Notes under the pieces: generated by a model
The model's input: the letters and a program-made list of their open reading frames with translations, nothing else
Databases searched by the model: none
Told to the model about the DNA's origin: nothing
Made by a program: the position numbers and the translations under genes
In this document: piece by piece, positions 1-9,156 of the stretch
Position numbering within the stretch: the stretch's first letter is position 1
How the letters are laid out: every line of letters starts with the position of its first letter
Source: JBBQYA01 sp038209155
GTDB taxonomy: Bacteria > Bacteroidota > Bacteroidia > Sphingobacteriales > Sphingobacteriaceae
Assembly: GCA_038209155.1 (NCBI GenBank)
Contig: JBBQYA010000055.1
Span: 1-19,564, forward strand
Direction of reading: 5' to 3'
DNA: 19,564 nucleotides

Positions 1-602
1 ATATTTTTATCTGTTCCAGCATTTGCAGTTGGTGCAGAATTTACCGAGCCAGTGCTAGATCTTATAATTGATACATCATCGAAGTCTACTTCGCCATCAT
101 TATCTGTAACGGTAAGTCTAAAAACATACGTTCCAACTCCAATATTCGACAAACTAAGTGTAGAAGTATTTAATGCTCCAAGTGTGATGGTTGATGGCCC
201 GCTTAGTTTTTTCCATGAATAAGAAACAATGGTTCCATCACTATCGGTTCCAATGCCTATTATGTTTACACTGTTTTGTAAACCTATTAATGTTTTATCC
301 AATCCCGCATTGGCAATTGGTGCAACATTTGGCTCAGGAACTACAGTAATTGTAACATTTGAAAAAGAGGTATCCCCAGAATTATCAGTCACTGTAAGTC
401 TAAAAACATAGCTTCCAATTTGTAGATTACTTAATTGTAGAGAGGCTATATTCTGTGCTCCCATTGTTGCGCTTGGTCCAGAAATCTTAGTCCATGAATA
501 AGTCACAATTATACCATTTGGATCAGTTGCACTTCCAAAAAGAGTGGTAGAATTAGTAGGCAATGTCAAGGTTTTGTTTGCACCAGCAGAAACAATTGGC
601 AA
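1..602 (-). repeat. Tandem PKD/REJ-type domain repeats inside the esterase gene
   Basis: Three in-frame units start at about 602, 323 and 35 (read on the minus strand) with similar openings: LPIVSAGANKT, APIANAGLDKT and APTANAGTDKN. The periods are 93 and 96 codons. The DNA is also alike: the 17-mer gtaagtctaaaaacata occurs at 112-128 and again at 394-410. The third unit is cut by the window edge, so the true copy number is unknown. Confidence 0.8.
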
Positions 603-1712
603 AACCCCTGGATTAGAATTAAAAGATTTGGAATATTGCAGCATCCAAGTATAAATATCATGTCCAGCACTTCCATTGTAAGTTTTTGTCCAAGCATCAT
701 GACCACCATTCGGATAAATAGTTTGAATAGCAGTCACTACAGGAGGTGGTTGGCAAGCGTTTATATTATTGATTGCATTAATAGTACCGATCGCCTGTAC
801 TGTACCATCGTTATTATTATGAAATCCCCAAACTGGTACGTTTGTCAGATTGCACATTCCACCTGAACTCCAACCTGAGATTGGAACTACAGCAGATACT
901 TTATTTGGGTAGCCTGCGGCATAGGATAAAGTTCCAGCTCCACCCATACTAAAACCGGTCATGTAAATTTTACTTACCTCTACTCGGTTTTCCAAAATCA
1001 TTTTATCTAAAAACTCATTAACAACCAATTTTGACCAACTTCCAGCATAAATATAAGTTTGTGGAGTTGCGATAATGAAAGGAAAATCTCTTCCACCATC
1101 TACTAATTTTGCTGGGCCATGTCTTTTTAAATTACCATAATTTAATGTTCCTCTTTCTCCTATTCCATGCAAAACAATCATCAATGGATAATTTTTTGTC
1201 GGATTTTTATAATATTCTTCTGGATAATATAATAAGTAACCATGCAAATTTCCATCACCCAAAGCAGGATTTGATGTATAACTCAGTTCTAGCTGTTTTT
1301 TAGGTAAAATAATAGTTTGCTTAAATGAATTGGAAGATAAAATTGTTCCATTTTCAGCAGTCAGATATACATAAAAAGTTGAGTTGTCTGTGAAACCTGT
1401 TAAATTAACGAAGGCAGAATCACCCAAAATTGTAAGAGTTCCATTTTTTTGTAAATTTCCATTGCCAATAGATAATGCTGCTGTTTTTACTGATGATGGG
1501 CTAAGAATATTTTGATCATTTTTATATACTGCATAATAAACCTTAGTTGCATTATTCGTTTTAACAGCTATATCGATGGTTTTTGCTCCATGAATTATTT
1601 TTGGAAAATTATTTTTCCAAGTTGGAGTAGTTTGAGAAAATCCTAAAAAAGAATTGAAAGTAAAAATTAGAAGACAAACTAATTTTTTTGTTAGCGTATT
1701 TGTAAAAATCAT
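1..1712 (-). CDS. Secreted PHB-depolymerase-like esterase with tandem PKD/REJ domains (3' end beyond window)
   Basis: The reading frame is open for 570 codons from an ATG at 1712 and runs off the left edge. Residues 1-27 form a signal peptide ending GFSQ. Residues about 40-140 look like a beta-sandwich (Fn3-like) domain. Residues about 144-365 are an alpha/beta-hydrolase of the LpqC/PHB-depolymerase-like esterase type: VLHGIGERG oxyanion region near 185, nucleophile elbow GFSMGG with Ser255, Asp302 in NNNDGT and His338 in NGGHDAW, a plausible complete triad. From about 372 onward come two full and one partial PKD/REJ-type repeats, with SWTKISGPS- and YVFRLTVTDN-like strands. The substrate cannot be told; hydrolysis of a polysaccharide-linked or polyester ester is an inference. 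A T9SS tail probably lies beyond the edge. No convincing promoter is seen upstream. Confidence 0.85.
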   Translation of the reverse strand, partial: MIFTNTLTKKLVCLLIFTFNSFLGFSQTTPTWKNNFPKIIHGAKTIDIAVKTNNATKVYYAVYKNDQNILSPSSVKTAALSIGNGNLQKNGTLTILGDSAFVNLTGFTDNSTFYVYLTAENGTILSSNSFKQTIILPKKQLELSYTSNPALGDGNLHGYLLYYPEEYYKNPTKNYPLMIVLHGIGERGTLNYGNLKRHGPAKLVDGGRDFPFIIATPQTYIYAGSWSKLVVNEFLDKMILENRVEVSKIYMTGFSMGGAGTLSYAAGYPNKVSAVVPISGWSSGGMCNLTNVPVWGFHNNNDGTVQAIGTINAINNINACQPPPVVTAIQTIYPNGGHDAWTKTYNGSAGHDIYTWMLQYSKSFNSNPGVLPIVSAGANKTLTLPTNSTTLFGSATDPNGIIVTYSWTKISGPSATMGAQNIASLQLSNLQIGSYVFRLTVTDNSGDTSFSNVTITVVPEPNVAPIANAGLDKTLIGLQNSVNIIGIGTDSDGTIVSYSWKKLSGPSTITLGALNTSTLSLSNIGVGTYVFRLTVTDNDGEVDFDDVSIIRSSTGSVNSAPTANAGTDKN

Positions 1713-1909
1713 AAGGTAAAAATGAGAGAGTAAAACCTTTAAACTGTAATCTTTAAGCGTAGTATAGTATCAATTAAAAACCAATGTTTAGTATTTTAGA
1801 ATTGAAGAACTTAAAATGTAATTAAATAATTGGATTTGTAATATTATTAAAATGTTAACGAACAGAGAGTTAAAAGAAAATTTTATGAGAATGCAGTTGT
1901 ACTAATTAA

Positions 1910-2644
1910 TTAAGAAATCAAGTTTAATTTAATTGCTTTTTCTGCCTTTTCAATAATCTGTGGTGTTGTCAAGTTTTGTGCCGAAAATGGTTCGAGCACC
2001 ATAAGGCTAATCTTTTCGCCAAAACTTAATGGAAATTGACCATATTGAAAAATTTTCCAAGAATTATTTACGACCAAAGGAATAATTATAGCATTGGGTG
2101 CTTCTTTTAAAAGTGTACCAATTCCTCCAATAGAAAAAGTTTTTAAAATTCCGGTTTTTGATCTCGTTCCTTCTGGAAAAATTAATGCTCCCGAATTAGT
2201 TTTGTAAATTAATTTTCCTAATTTTTCTATTTCAGCCAGCGCTTGCGCTTTATCGTTTCTATTAATAACGGCTGCTCCACTATGTCTTAAATTGTAGGAT
2301 ATACTTGGAATTCCTTTTGCCAATTCAATTTTTGAAACAAATTTTAAATTCCATTTTCTTAAATACCAAATCATCATCGGAATATCGTACATGCTTTGGT
2401 GATTGCTAATCACGATTATTGGTTTCCCGCTTTCTATGTGTTGATTATTTATAAATTTAATTCTTGTACCTAGAGTTCGATAATTCTGCACTATAAAAAA
2501 ATTTAGTATATCTACTGATCTTTTGTGTGCTTTTAGTCCATAAAAATTAAAGGCTATAACTTGTATAGGATGAAATATTAATAATAAAATGAAAAAAATA
2601 AGATAATGTATGGGTGTGAAAATAAAACCTAAAATTTTGTTCAT
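1910..2644 (-). CDS. plsC: 1-acyl-sn-glycerol-3-phosphate acyltransferase (PlsC/LPLAT family)
   Basis: This 244-residue protein should transfer an acyl chain to lysophosphatidic acid, giving phosphatidic acid at the cytoplasmic membrane. A hydrophobic N-terminal segment (about residues 8-33) would anchor it. The catalytic HX4D motif is NHQSMYD (His82, Asp87). The second conserved block is FPEGTRS (156-162), and a basic region KFVSKIELAK lies between them. The length is normal for a bacterial AGPAT. The gene is divergent from the DUF2721 gene, with only 47 bp between the starts. The family also contains lyso-ornithine-lipid and other lysolipid acyltransferases, which motifs alone do not exclude, so the symbol is a best guess. 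Confidence 0.88.
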   Translation of the reverse strand: MNKILGFIFTPIHYLIFFILLLIFHPIQVIAFNFYGLKAHKRSVDILNFFIVQNYRTLGTRIKFINNQHIESGKPIIVISNHQSMYDIPMMIWYLRKWNLKFVSKIELAKGIPSISYNLRHSGAAVINRNDKAQALAEIEKLGKLIYKTNSGALIFPEGTRSKTGILKTFSIGGIGTLLKEAPNAIIIPLVVNNSWKIFQYGQFPLSFGEKISLMVLEPFSAQNLTTPQIIEKAEKAIKLNLIS

Positions 2645-2691
2645 AAAATATTTTTTAGGGCAATGTACACATGAAACTGTTAATTTGTAAA

Positions 2692-3093
2692 ATGGAAATC
2701 ACTCTCACCACACCAGCCATTCTATTTCCGGCAATTTCATTGCTATTATTGGCTTATACCAATCGATTTATGGCTTTGGCTTCTTTAATTAGAAGTCTTA
2801 AAACACAATATTTAGAAAATCATAATCCAAATATTATTGGACAGATTGATAATTTAAAAAGAAGAATTATTTTAATTCGTTATATGCAAGCTTTTGGGAT
2901 AGCTGCATTTTTTCTTTGTGTGTTGAGTATGATGGTTCTATTTTTCAACGAACAGCTGATAGGTAAATATATTTTTGCAAGTAGCTTATTACTTTTAATG
3001 GTTTCACTTTATTTATCCTTCAGAGAAATCCATATTTCTGTAAATGCACTGAATCTTGAATTAAAAGATTTAGAAAAAATAAAGGATTTGTAA
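2692..3093 (+). CDS. DUF2721 family small membrane protein
   Basis: A predicted inner-membrane protein of 133 residues from the ATG at 2692. The N-terminus MEITLTTPAILFPAISLL, followed by LAYTNRF, is the typical opening of DUF2721 proteins, so I prefer this start to the in-frame ATG at 2671, which would add MKLLICK. Three hydrophobic segments are visible: residues about 6-25, about 66-88 and about 93-112. A basic stretch (LKRRIILIRYMQ) precedes the second, and the tail is charged and likely helical (NLELKDLEKIKDL). The function of the family is unknown. The gene stands alone between divergent plsC and a strong terminator just downstream. Confidence 0.8.
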   Translation: MEITLTTPAILFPAISLLLLAYTNRFMALASLIRSLKTQYLENHNPNIIGQIDNLKRRIILIRYMQAFGIAAFFLCVLSMMVLFFNEQLIGKYIFASSLLLLMVSLYLSFREIHISVNALNLELKDLEKIKDL

Positions 3094-3113
3094 GAATAAA
3101 AAAAAACCAAAAA

Positions 3114-3137
3114 AAAACCCCGATGTCTCGGGGTTTT
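3114..3137. terminator. Bidirectional intrinsic terminator
   Basis: A perfect hairpin, AAAACCCCGA - TGTC - TCGGGGTTTT, has a 10-bp stem with a 6-bp GC-rich core and a 4-nt loop. On the plus strand it is followed by ttttaatttttgttt. On the minus strand the upstream A-run becomes a U-run. It lies between the convergent ends of the DUF2721 gene (3093) and the T9SS hydrolase gene (3157), so it can end both transcripts. Confidence 0.93.
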
Positions 3138-3156
3138 AATTTTTGTTTAATTAGAT

Positions 3157-4728
3157 TTATTGTTTAATTAATTTATCTGAAACCACCTTATTTTCTGCTT
3201 CAACAGTGTACAAATAAACACCATTAGCAATAGAACTCAAATCAATTTCGATAAGTGAAATTCCTGAATTATATCTTGTTATTGATTTCTGCAAAACAAT
3301 TTGACCTAAAGTATTCAACACTTTAACCATTACATCACTTGATTTTGTTAAATTAATTTCAAGATTTAATAAACCGGAAGTAGGATTTGGATACGATTTA
3401 GAAATAGAAAATAAATCATTTTTCAATTGACCCAATCCTGAAGTTAGGCTTAAAGCAGCAACGATTCTTGGATTAAAATAGCCTTGTAAAGTATCTACAT
3501 ATGATTTTCCTTTAGCAGCAGACATATTTGGATTTGTTGCCTTACTATTTCCGTTTAAAGTAGCACCACTATTTCCACCTGTTTGTGGACTTGCTACTAA
3601 TGCCAAAACAGTTGCTTCGTCCCACCATTCCCAAGGACCTGCTTGTACAGTAGGATTTAAAACAATTGGAAACAAGTTTTTAATTCCTTCATTTATTTGA
3701 TCTGCACGAACCGTGAATGGATCTACGAACGTTAGAGCATTAATTACATTGTTATTTCCTAAACGATTTGCTCTTGATACAACTCCTTTACTACCAGAAA
3801 CATTTACAACAAAATCTCCCGTTGTAGGTACGATAACTTGTCCAAAATTGTAAGGAGCGAACGGATCAGTTTTAACATGTGCACAAGCCATTGGTACATC
3901 TCCAGCCTCTAACCAAGATGAATCTCCAATAGCTCCACCGAAGTTGATTGCCATTTGAACTTTACTAGAATAACCTTGATTGGTAGTAGGTAAACTGTTT
4001 AATTGTGGAATTCCTCCCTCACCATTAAAACCGCCTAAAGCAGCTTGATTAATATAAGAATTACCCGCAACTAATCCAAAGGGAACATTAGTTGTACTGC
4101 TTATAAATTTAGAAAGATTAATTTCAGAAACCTTATCTAATGTTGCGTAGGCTAGAGATACATATCCACCAGAACCTTGGCCAACCAAAATAATTTTGTT
4201 GGTATCAATTTTAAATCCATTATTATTAACCGTTGCATTTTGCTTAAAGTATCTTACGCACGATTTTGCATCTAGAATAGCTCTGTAAACAGCATTTAAT
4301 AAAGTTCCAGTTCTGATGTCTTGACCTGCCGCTCCCACCGCAGTTGGAGCCCAACCAGTTCGGTATGAAGCAGCAACTGCAACATATCCTCTTTTTGCAA
4401 ATTGACGACACATTTCTGATACTGTACTATCTTTTCTACTACCTGTAACTTGACCATTAATATACTGAGGCAAAAAACTACCCGTATGCAAATAAATAAC
4501 TAGGGGTCTTAACAATGTGTTAGGATCTCCAACAGGTTCATAAACATCCATTCTTAAAGGAATTAAAGTTGGAGTTCCAGTAAGAACTGAGAAATTTCTA
4601 GCATAAGTAGTATCGTTAGTAACTTTAATTTGTGAAATAAAGTCGGCCTGCAAATAACGCTGTGCAAGGGCTGTATTAGCTCCAAATCCTAGAGTCAAAA
4701 TAGCAGCGCTTAGTAAAAGTTTTTTCAT
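3157..4728 (-). CDS. Secreted alpha/beta-hydrolase-fold protein with T9SS type A sorting domain
   Basis: This 523-residue protein is exported and then passed through the type IX system. Residues 1-22 are a signal peptide (ending NTALA or LAQ). Residues about 25-430 resemble carboxylesterase-like hydrolases: the HTGSF block at 81-85 aligns with the HGGxF oxyanion motif, the elbow segment is ILVGQGSGGYVSLAYATL (180-197), and an acid-site block HVKTDPFAPY (284-293) recalls the usual DPxVPY. In the elbow the residue aligned with the nucleophilic Ser of GDSAGG is Gly185; Ser186 is one place later. Activity is therefore doubtful. Residues about 441-523 are a T9SS type A tail (SYPNPTSG, then GVYLYTVEAENKVVSDKLIK). 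It is a single gene, ended by the terminator at 3114-3137. Substrate unknown. Confidence 0.88.
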   Translation of the reverse strand: MKKLLLSAAILTLGFGANTALAQRYLQADFISQIKVTNDTTYARNFSVLTGTPTLIPLRMDVYEPVGDPNTLLRPLVIYLHTGSFLPQYINGQVTGSRKDSTVSEMCRQFAKRGYVAVAASYRTGWAPTAVGAAGQDIRTGTLLNAVYRAILDAKSCVRYFKQNATVNNNGFKIDTNKIILVGQGSGGYVSLAYATLDKVSEINLSKFISSTTNVPFGLVAGNSYINQAALGGFNGEGGIPQLNSLPTTNQGYSSKVQMAINFGGAIGDSSWLEAGDVPMACAHVKTDPFAPYNFGQVIVPTTGDFVVNVSGSKGVVSRANRLGNNNVINALTFVDPFTVRADQINEGIKNLFPIVLNPTVQAGPWEWWDEATVLALVASPQTGGNSGATLNGNSKATNPNMSAAKGKSYVDTLQGYFNPRIVAALSLTSGLGQLKNDLFSISKSYPNPTSGLLNLEINLTKSSDVMVKVLNTLGQIVLQKSITRYNSGISLIEIDLSSIANGVYLYTVEAENKVVSDKLIKQ

Positions 4729-5176
4729 ATAAATTTTTTTTAGTTTTTAATCACCTAAAGTAGGTATATTTTAATTCCTTTCCTTAACGTACTTAAACGC
4801 AAAAATAAGGTTATCTTTCAAGAAGTGATTTGCTATAAACTTCATGGTATTGATTATTGAAAAGATCTGTAAAACCCAATAGAAACATAGTTTTTGTTTT
4901 AGATCCTGTCTTACCGAATTGATAAACCGTCAAACCGTAATTTCAAAAATAGTAGAACATTACAGCTAAATTTAAAAAATATAACTTTTAGGTTATTTAT
5001 ATTTTTCGCTAAAAAGAATATTTTTTATCATGCAAAAACAATCTTTTTAACGATTTCTTCTTGAAATAATTAAATTGTATTTATGTTTCCTTAAATATAG
5101 AGCGACAAAATAATATGGTTTTAACATTTATTATATTTAAACCAGATTAAAAAAAATTTCTTTTTTTAGGTATATT
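4729..5176. other. Intergenic region with no gene
   Basis: This 448-bp, very AT-rich stretch lies between the end of the TonB-dependent receptor gene and the start of the T9SS hydrolase gene, both leftward. It should hold the 3' end of the first transcript and the promoter of the second. On the minus strand, TACTTTAG near 4754-4761 is one base off the TAnnTTTG box, but I see no TTG at the right distance. Only tiny open frames are present, and I recognise no RNA or repeat. Confidence 0.6.
5116..5144 (-). terminator. Weak hairpin downstream of the TonB-dependent receptor gene
   Basis: TGGTTTTAA (5116-5124) can pair with TTTAAACCA (5136-5144), with one mismatch and an 11-nt loop. It begins 32 nt after the receptor stop codon. 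The stem is AT-rich and the U-tract on the minus strand is poor, so it may only be a processing or end-protecting stem. Confidence 0.25.
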
Positions 5177-8074
5177 TTATTTTCTACCTAAATCTACTAA
5201 GACAGAAAAATATGCTAATCTTCCGATAAGTGGCCCACCATAAACTTCATAATGTTCATTATTCAAAAGATTAGAACAGCCTAGTTTAAAGGTTGATTTT
5301 ATTTTAGGAATGGTTTTACTGATTTGAGCATCTAACAAATCGTAATTGGGAACAAAACCTGTAAACTGAGGAGAACCCTCAAAAATATAGCCTTCAACCC
5401 ATTTATAATTGATACTAAAACCAATATTTCGTAAGGTAATAGGTCCAATTTTTTGGAAAATATCCCTCCCGGTAATACCAATATTGAATTTATGTTCAGG
5501 AGTATTGAAGGCCGGAATAATGGGATCTTGATTATCTGACAAATTTAATTTATTGAAAGAATAATTTCCATTTATCGAATAAAAATTCTTGAAAAAATAA
5601 TTTAACCCTACAGAAAATCCTTGCGTGGTTACAATACCATTTGCATTGGCTGCTACTCTAAAAGCTTGAAGATCAGAAATACTTAAACCAAATTGGGTGG
5701 TAAAATCTACATCTGCACCGATTTTAAATCCAATAAAATTTTTGTATCTGCTGAAATAATAACTTCCATCTATAAACAAGCGATTGAATAATGAAGTTCT
5801 GTACCCTAATTCTATGGATTGAACTTGCTCTGGTCTAATTTTTTCAACATTAAAATATTCCAACGTATCTGGCTTTTGAGAGTTTAATAAATTTATTAGT
5901 GAAGGAATGGTAACTAAAGAATCGATGCCATTTATATTTCCAATCAAGATAGCAGTACCTACATTATAATATAAATACTGATCAGCGAGTGTTGGATTTC
6001 TAATAGCTGATGAAAGAGATAATCGTGCTATATTTTGCGTGTTAAACGTATAAACCGCAGACGCTGCTGGCGAGAACAGCATATTAAAGTTTTCGTTTTT
6101 ATCTATTCTTCCGGTGAAATTAACCTTTAGTTTTTCTGCCAAAAATCTTTTTTCTAAACCCAAATAAATTCCAAATTCTTGATTGGTAATTACATTTCGT
6201 TTAAAAGTAGTATCGGCTCTGGTGGAATCTATTGGAGTTATGGTTCTAACCAGAGTATCACTGAAAATAGTTCCTTCTGATTGAGGGGTGTAAATTCTGT
6301 AATTTCCACCAACAGTAATCTCTGCAAATTTTGGTGAAAATTTTCTTTCTGCTTGTATGTTGTACAAAGCTGATCGATCTATAAATCGGGATCCTCCTTC
6401 GCCAAAAGCACTTTTACTTATTATACTTTTAAATGCTGTGTCAAAGGAAAACGTACCAGGTTCCAAAAATGCAAATTCTCCAATATTTGCTCTGTTGGTT
6501 GTATCTGCGGTTGTTCTTGCTTCATCATGAAAGCGTTGTAAATCGTTATAATAGTTTTCAAATAAAAATGGGTAAATCTGATTTTGAAATTGCAGAAATC
6601 CTTCTGGAGTAGCTGGAAAATTTTCTCTTTTAGGAGCTTTCGGATCTGTATCCAATATATTTTGGAAGAAAGGATTTCCATTTTGACTCCAATAATTTCT
6701 GTAGTATCCAGACCATTCTGTAGTTGTTTTTGATTTTTGTTGCAACAATAAAGAGGTGAAAACTGCATCATAAGAATTTCCTGCATTTTCGTTCGTAGAA
6801 AATGCTCTGATGAAAAACTTGTCGTTTCTAAGTTCTATCCTGTTTTGTAAAAAGGTAATATCTTTTAAACTATATCTATTATCGCCTTGGTAAACTGTAG
6901 TTCCTGTTCCAAAGTTTACAGCGTAAATTAGTTCTGTGTTTTTTGCTTGACTTACCTTATAGTGAACAGCTCCGCCTAACTTTAAATTTCTGGTATCATA
7001 ATCTACAATATCTTCTTCTTTGTAACCGGTTCTGTACCTTATATTTAGTCCTGGCAAGGCTCTTGGCAATCCAGAATCATCATTATCATTATTATATTCA
7101 TCTCCATAAATATTTACTGCATCAAAACCACCTGGATTTCTTGCATCAGATAGACTTACGTCTGTTGGAGCATAATTGGTAGCACGCCAATCATCTGCTC
7201 GCAAATAGAAAATATTAAATTTATAGGCTAAAAAATCTAGGCCTTTTTTATTTTTAAAAGCTTGTGCCCATCGTACTGCACTTTCCGAAAGTCCTCTTTC
7301 TCCTACTTTGCTTGTAAAACTTAACCCTTGGTGTACAAATGGACTTTTTGTATTCATACTGATGACTCCATTGAAAGCATTTGGTCCGTACATTGCAGAA
7401 CTTGCTCCAACTATAATATCCACTTTTTGAACGTCCAATTCCGAAGCACCCAAAAAATTACCTAACGAAAAATTCAATCCTGGTGCTTGATTGTCTACCG
7501 CATCTATAATTTGTAGCGACCTTACTGGGGAGGTACTATTAAATCCTCTTGTGTTTATTATTTTGAAACCAATACTTGCAGAAAGCATATCCACGCCTTT
7601 CAATTGTCCTAATCCTTCGTAAAAGTTCGCAGCTGGTGTTTCTTTTATTGCCATTAAATCTAAAGATTCTACGGTAAGAGGAGATTCTTTTTGTTTTTCA
7701 CTCAGCCTTTCCGAAATCACCACAATCTCTTTTCCTGCTATGGATGATTCGTCCATAGAAACAAAAATAGGAACCCCAGCAGAAAATTTTACCGTTTTTG
7801 TTTTATATCCAATATATGATATCACCAAACTATCGCTACCAGCTGCATCCGTTTTAAACCTAAAATTTCCATCGAAATCTGTTCTACTTCCATTGCTTGT
7901 TCCTTTTTGAGTAACAGATGCGCTTACCAAACCTTCTTTAGAATTCCGATCAGATATAGTCCCAGAAGCTTCTTGTGCTATACTTTTTGCCGAACAAAAT
8001 AAACAGGAAAAGAAAAATATTTTATTAATTATTGAAAATGGTTTCTTTAAATAATGAAGTATGTTTTTTATCAT
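5177..8074 (-). CDS. TonB-dependent receptor with carboxypeptidase-regulatory-like N-terminal domain
   Basis: A 965-residue outer-membrane active transporter. Residues 1-34 are a signal peptide ending KSIAQ. Residues 35-108 form the CarboxypepD_reg-like domain (GTISDRNSKEGLVSASV, then DFDGNFRF and ISYIGYKTKTV) usual in Bacteroidota receptors. A TonB-box-like stretch KEIVVISE follows at 115-122. The plug spans about 125-245 (NTRGFNS, QKVDIIVGASSAMYGPNAF, GVISMNTKSPF). The remainder is a beta-barrel with the family's FNIGITGRDI and NLLNNEHYE blocks, ending LVDLGRK. It starts 29 nt after the thiL stop and so is probably cotranscribed with nadA and thiL. No SusD partner is present, which argues against a glycan-uptake pair. 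The ligand cannot be read from the sequence; a vitamin or metal complex is possible. Confidence 0.92.
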   Translation of the reverse strand: MIKNILHYLKKPFSIINKIFFFSCLFCSAKSIAQEASGTISDRNSKEGLVSASVTQKGTSNGSRTDFDGNFRFKTDAAGSDSLVISYIGYKTKTVKFSAGVPIFVSMDESSIAGKEIVVISERLSEKQKESPLTVESLDLMAIKETPAANFYEGLGQLKGVDMLSASIGFKIINTRGFNSTSPVRSLQIIDAVDNQAPGLNFSLGNFLGASELDVQKVDIIVGASSAMYGPNAFNGVISMNTKSPFVHQGLSFTSKVGERGLSESAVRWAQAFKNKKGLDFLAYKFNIFYLRADDWRATNYAPTDVSLSDARNPGGFDAVNIYGDEYNNDNDDSGLPRALPGLNIRYRTGYKEEDIVDYDTRNLKLGGAVHYKVSQAKNTELIYAVNFGTGTTVYQGDNRYSLKDITFLQNRIELRNDKFFIRAFSTNENAGNSYDAVFTSLLLQQKSKTTTEWSGYYRNYWSQNGNPFFQNILDTDPKAPKRENFPATPEGFLQFQNQIYPFLFENYYNDLQRFHDEARTTADTTNRANIGEFAFLEPGTFSFDTAFKSIISKSAFGEGGSRFIDRSALYNIQAERKFSPKFAEITVGGNYRIYTPQSEGTIFSDTLVRTITPIDSTRADTTFKRNVITNQEFGIYLGLEKRFLAEKLKVNFTGRIDKNENFNMLFSPAASAVYTFNTQNIARLSLSSAIRNPTLADQYLYYNVGTAILIGNINGIDSLVTIPSLINLLNSQKPDTLEYFNVEKIRPEQVQSIELGYRTSLFNRLFIDGSYYFSRYKNFIGFKIGADVDFTTQFGLSISDLQAFRVAANANGIVTTQGFSVGLNYFFKNFYSINGNYSFNKLNLSDNQDPIIPAFNTPEHKFNIGITGRDIFQKIGPITLRNIGFSINYKWVEGYIFEGSPQFTGFVPNYDLLDAQISKTIPKIKSTFKLGCSNLLNNEHYEVYGGPLIGRLAYFSVLVDLGRK

Positions 8075-8103
8075 AAGGTTGAATAAAAATGATTTTTTAT
8101 AAA

Positions 8104-9147
8104 CTACATCTTGCTAACTGAGTTCCAGCCTTGAGCCTTCAATTCATGAATAATATTACTTTTAGATTGCATAAGTATTCCTTCGCTTTCATCGGTAATG
8201 TAGCCAATAATACTAATATCCATATTATTTTTAATTATTTCGTAATGCTCTTGATTTAGTGTAAAAAGTAATTCATAATCTTCTCCTCCATTCAATGCAC
8301 AAGTAGTTGGATCCAAATTAAACTCTCTAGCAGTATCGTAAGTCATTGGATCAATGGGTATTTTTTCTTCGTAAAGCACACATCCCACTTTTGATTGTTT
8401 ACAAATATGAATTATTTCTGATGCCAAACCATCCGAAATATCAATCATTGAAGTTGGAAGAATCTTTTTATCCTCAAAAAATTGAATAATATCCTCTCGT
8501 GCTTCTGGTTTGAGTTGCCTTTCTACAATGTAATCTTTCCCCTCTAAATCTGGTTGTATATTTGGATTGGTTAAAAAGACTTGCTTTTCTCTTTCCATTA
8601 ATTGTAAACCAACATACGCAGCACCTAAATCTCCGCTCACGCAAAGTAAATCTCCTTTTTTTGCTTTATTTCTATACACTATTTGCTCTTCATTTGCATA
8701 TCCAATAACGGTAACAGAAATTACAATTCCTTTTTGAGAAGAGCTAGTATCGCCCCCGATTAAGTCTATTCCATATTTTTCGCAAGCCAATTGTGCACCA
8801 GCATAAAATTCCTCCATAGCTTCTAAAGAAAAACGATTAGAAATTCCGATAGAGATCGTGATCTGCTTTGGTTGTGCATTCATGGCATATATATCCGATA
8901 AATTTACAATCACTGATTTATATCCAAGATGTTTTAATGGACTATAGGAAAGATCAAAATGTATATCTTCCAATAATAAATCGGTAGAAATTAATATCTT
9001 TTTTCCCTCTGCGTTTAAAACTGCAGCATCATCTCCAATTCCTTTTTCACTACTTGTGTTTTTTAAAGCAAAGTTTTTAGTCAAATGATCAATCAATCCA
9101 AATTCACCTAATCTTCCTAATTCGGTTCTTCCTGTATTTTCAAACAT
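8104..9147 (-). CDS. thiL: Thiamine-monophosphate kinase
   Basis: ThiL phosphorylates thiamine monophosphate with ATP to thiamine diphosphate, the last step of cofactor synthesis, in the cytoplasm. This 347-residue protein shows the family blocks in order: GIGDDAAV (36-43) with metal-binding aspartates, STDLLLEDIHF (54-64), NLSDIYAMNAQPK (82-94), GGDTSSS (121-127), a VSGDLGAAYVGL block (170-181), DISDG (226-230) and GGEDYELL (277-284). The length is at the upper end of normal. It lies 9 nt downstream of nadA and 29 nt upstream of the receptor gene, so an operon is likely. I see no TPP riboswitch before it; the start is too close to nadA to leave room for one. Confidence 0.95.
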   Translation of the reverse strand: MFENTGRTELGRLGEFGLIDHLTKNFALKNTSSEKGIGDDAAVLNAEGKKILISTDLLLEDIHFDLSYSPLKHLGYKSVIVNLSDIYAMNAQPKQITISIGISNRFSLEAMEEFYAGAQLACEKYGIDLIGGDTSSSQKGIVISVTVIGYANEEQIVYRNKAKKGDLLCVSGDLGAAYVGLQLMEREKQVFLTNPNIQPDLEGKDYIVERQLKPEAREDIIQFFEDKKILPTSMIDISDGLASEIIHICKQSKVGCVLYEEKIPIDPMTYDTAREFNLDPTTCALNGGEDYELLFTLNQEHYEIIKNNMDISIIGYITDESEGILMQSKSNIIHELKAQGWNSVSKM

Positions 9148-9156
9148 ATATTTTTA

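Noticed and set aside
2680..2687. TTAATTTG as a promoter box for the DUF2721 gene
   Set aside because: It is 7 of 8 to TAnnTTTG but has no TTG about 19 nt upstream, and the implied start would fall inside the coding region.
4864..4905. Imperfect inverted repeat GATCTGTAAAAC ... GTTTTAGATC
   Set aside because: The pairing needs a 2-nt bulge and is AT-rich with a long loop. It is not followed by a U-tract on the relevant strand and shows no other sign of function.
6421..6786. Open frame of 121 codons inside the TonB-dependent receptor gene in another frame
   Set aside because: It is overlapped fully by the receptor frame, which has clear domain structure; the alternative product has no recognisable features.
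9148..9156. Possible TPP riboswitch controlling thiL
   Set aside because: Only 9 nt lie between nadA and thiL, and no thi-box-like sequence was seen upstream of nadA.
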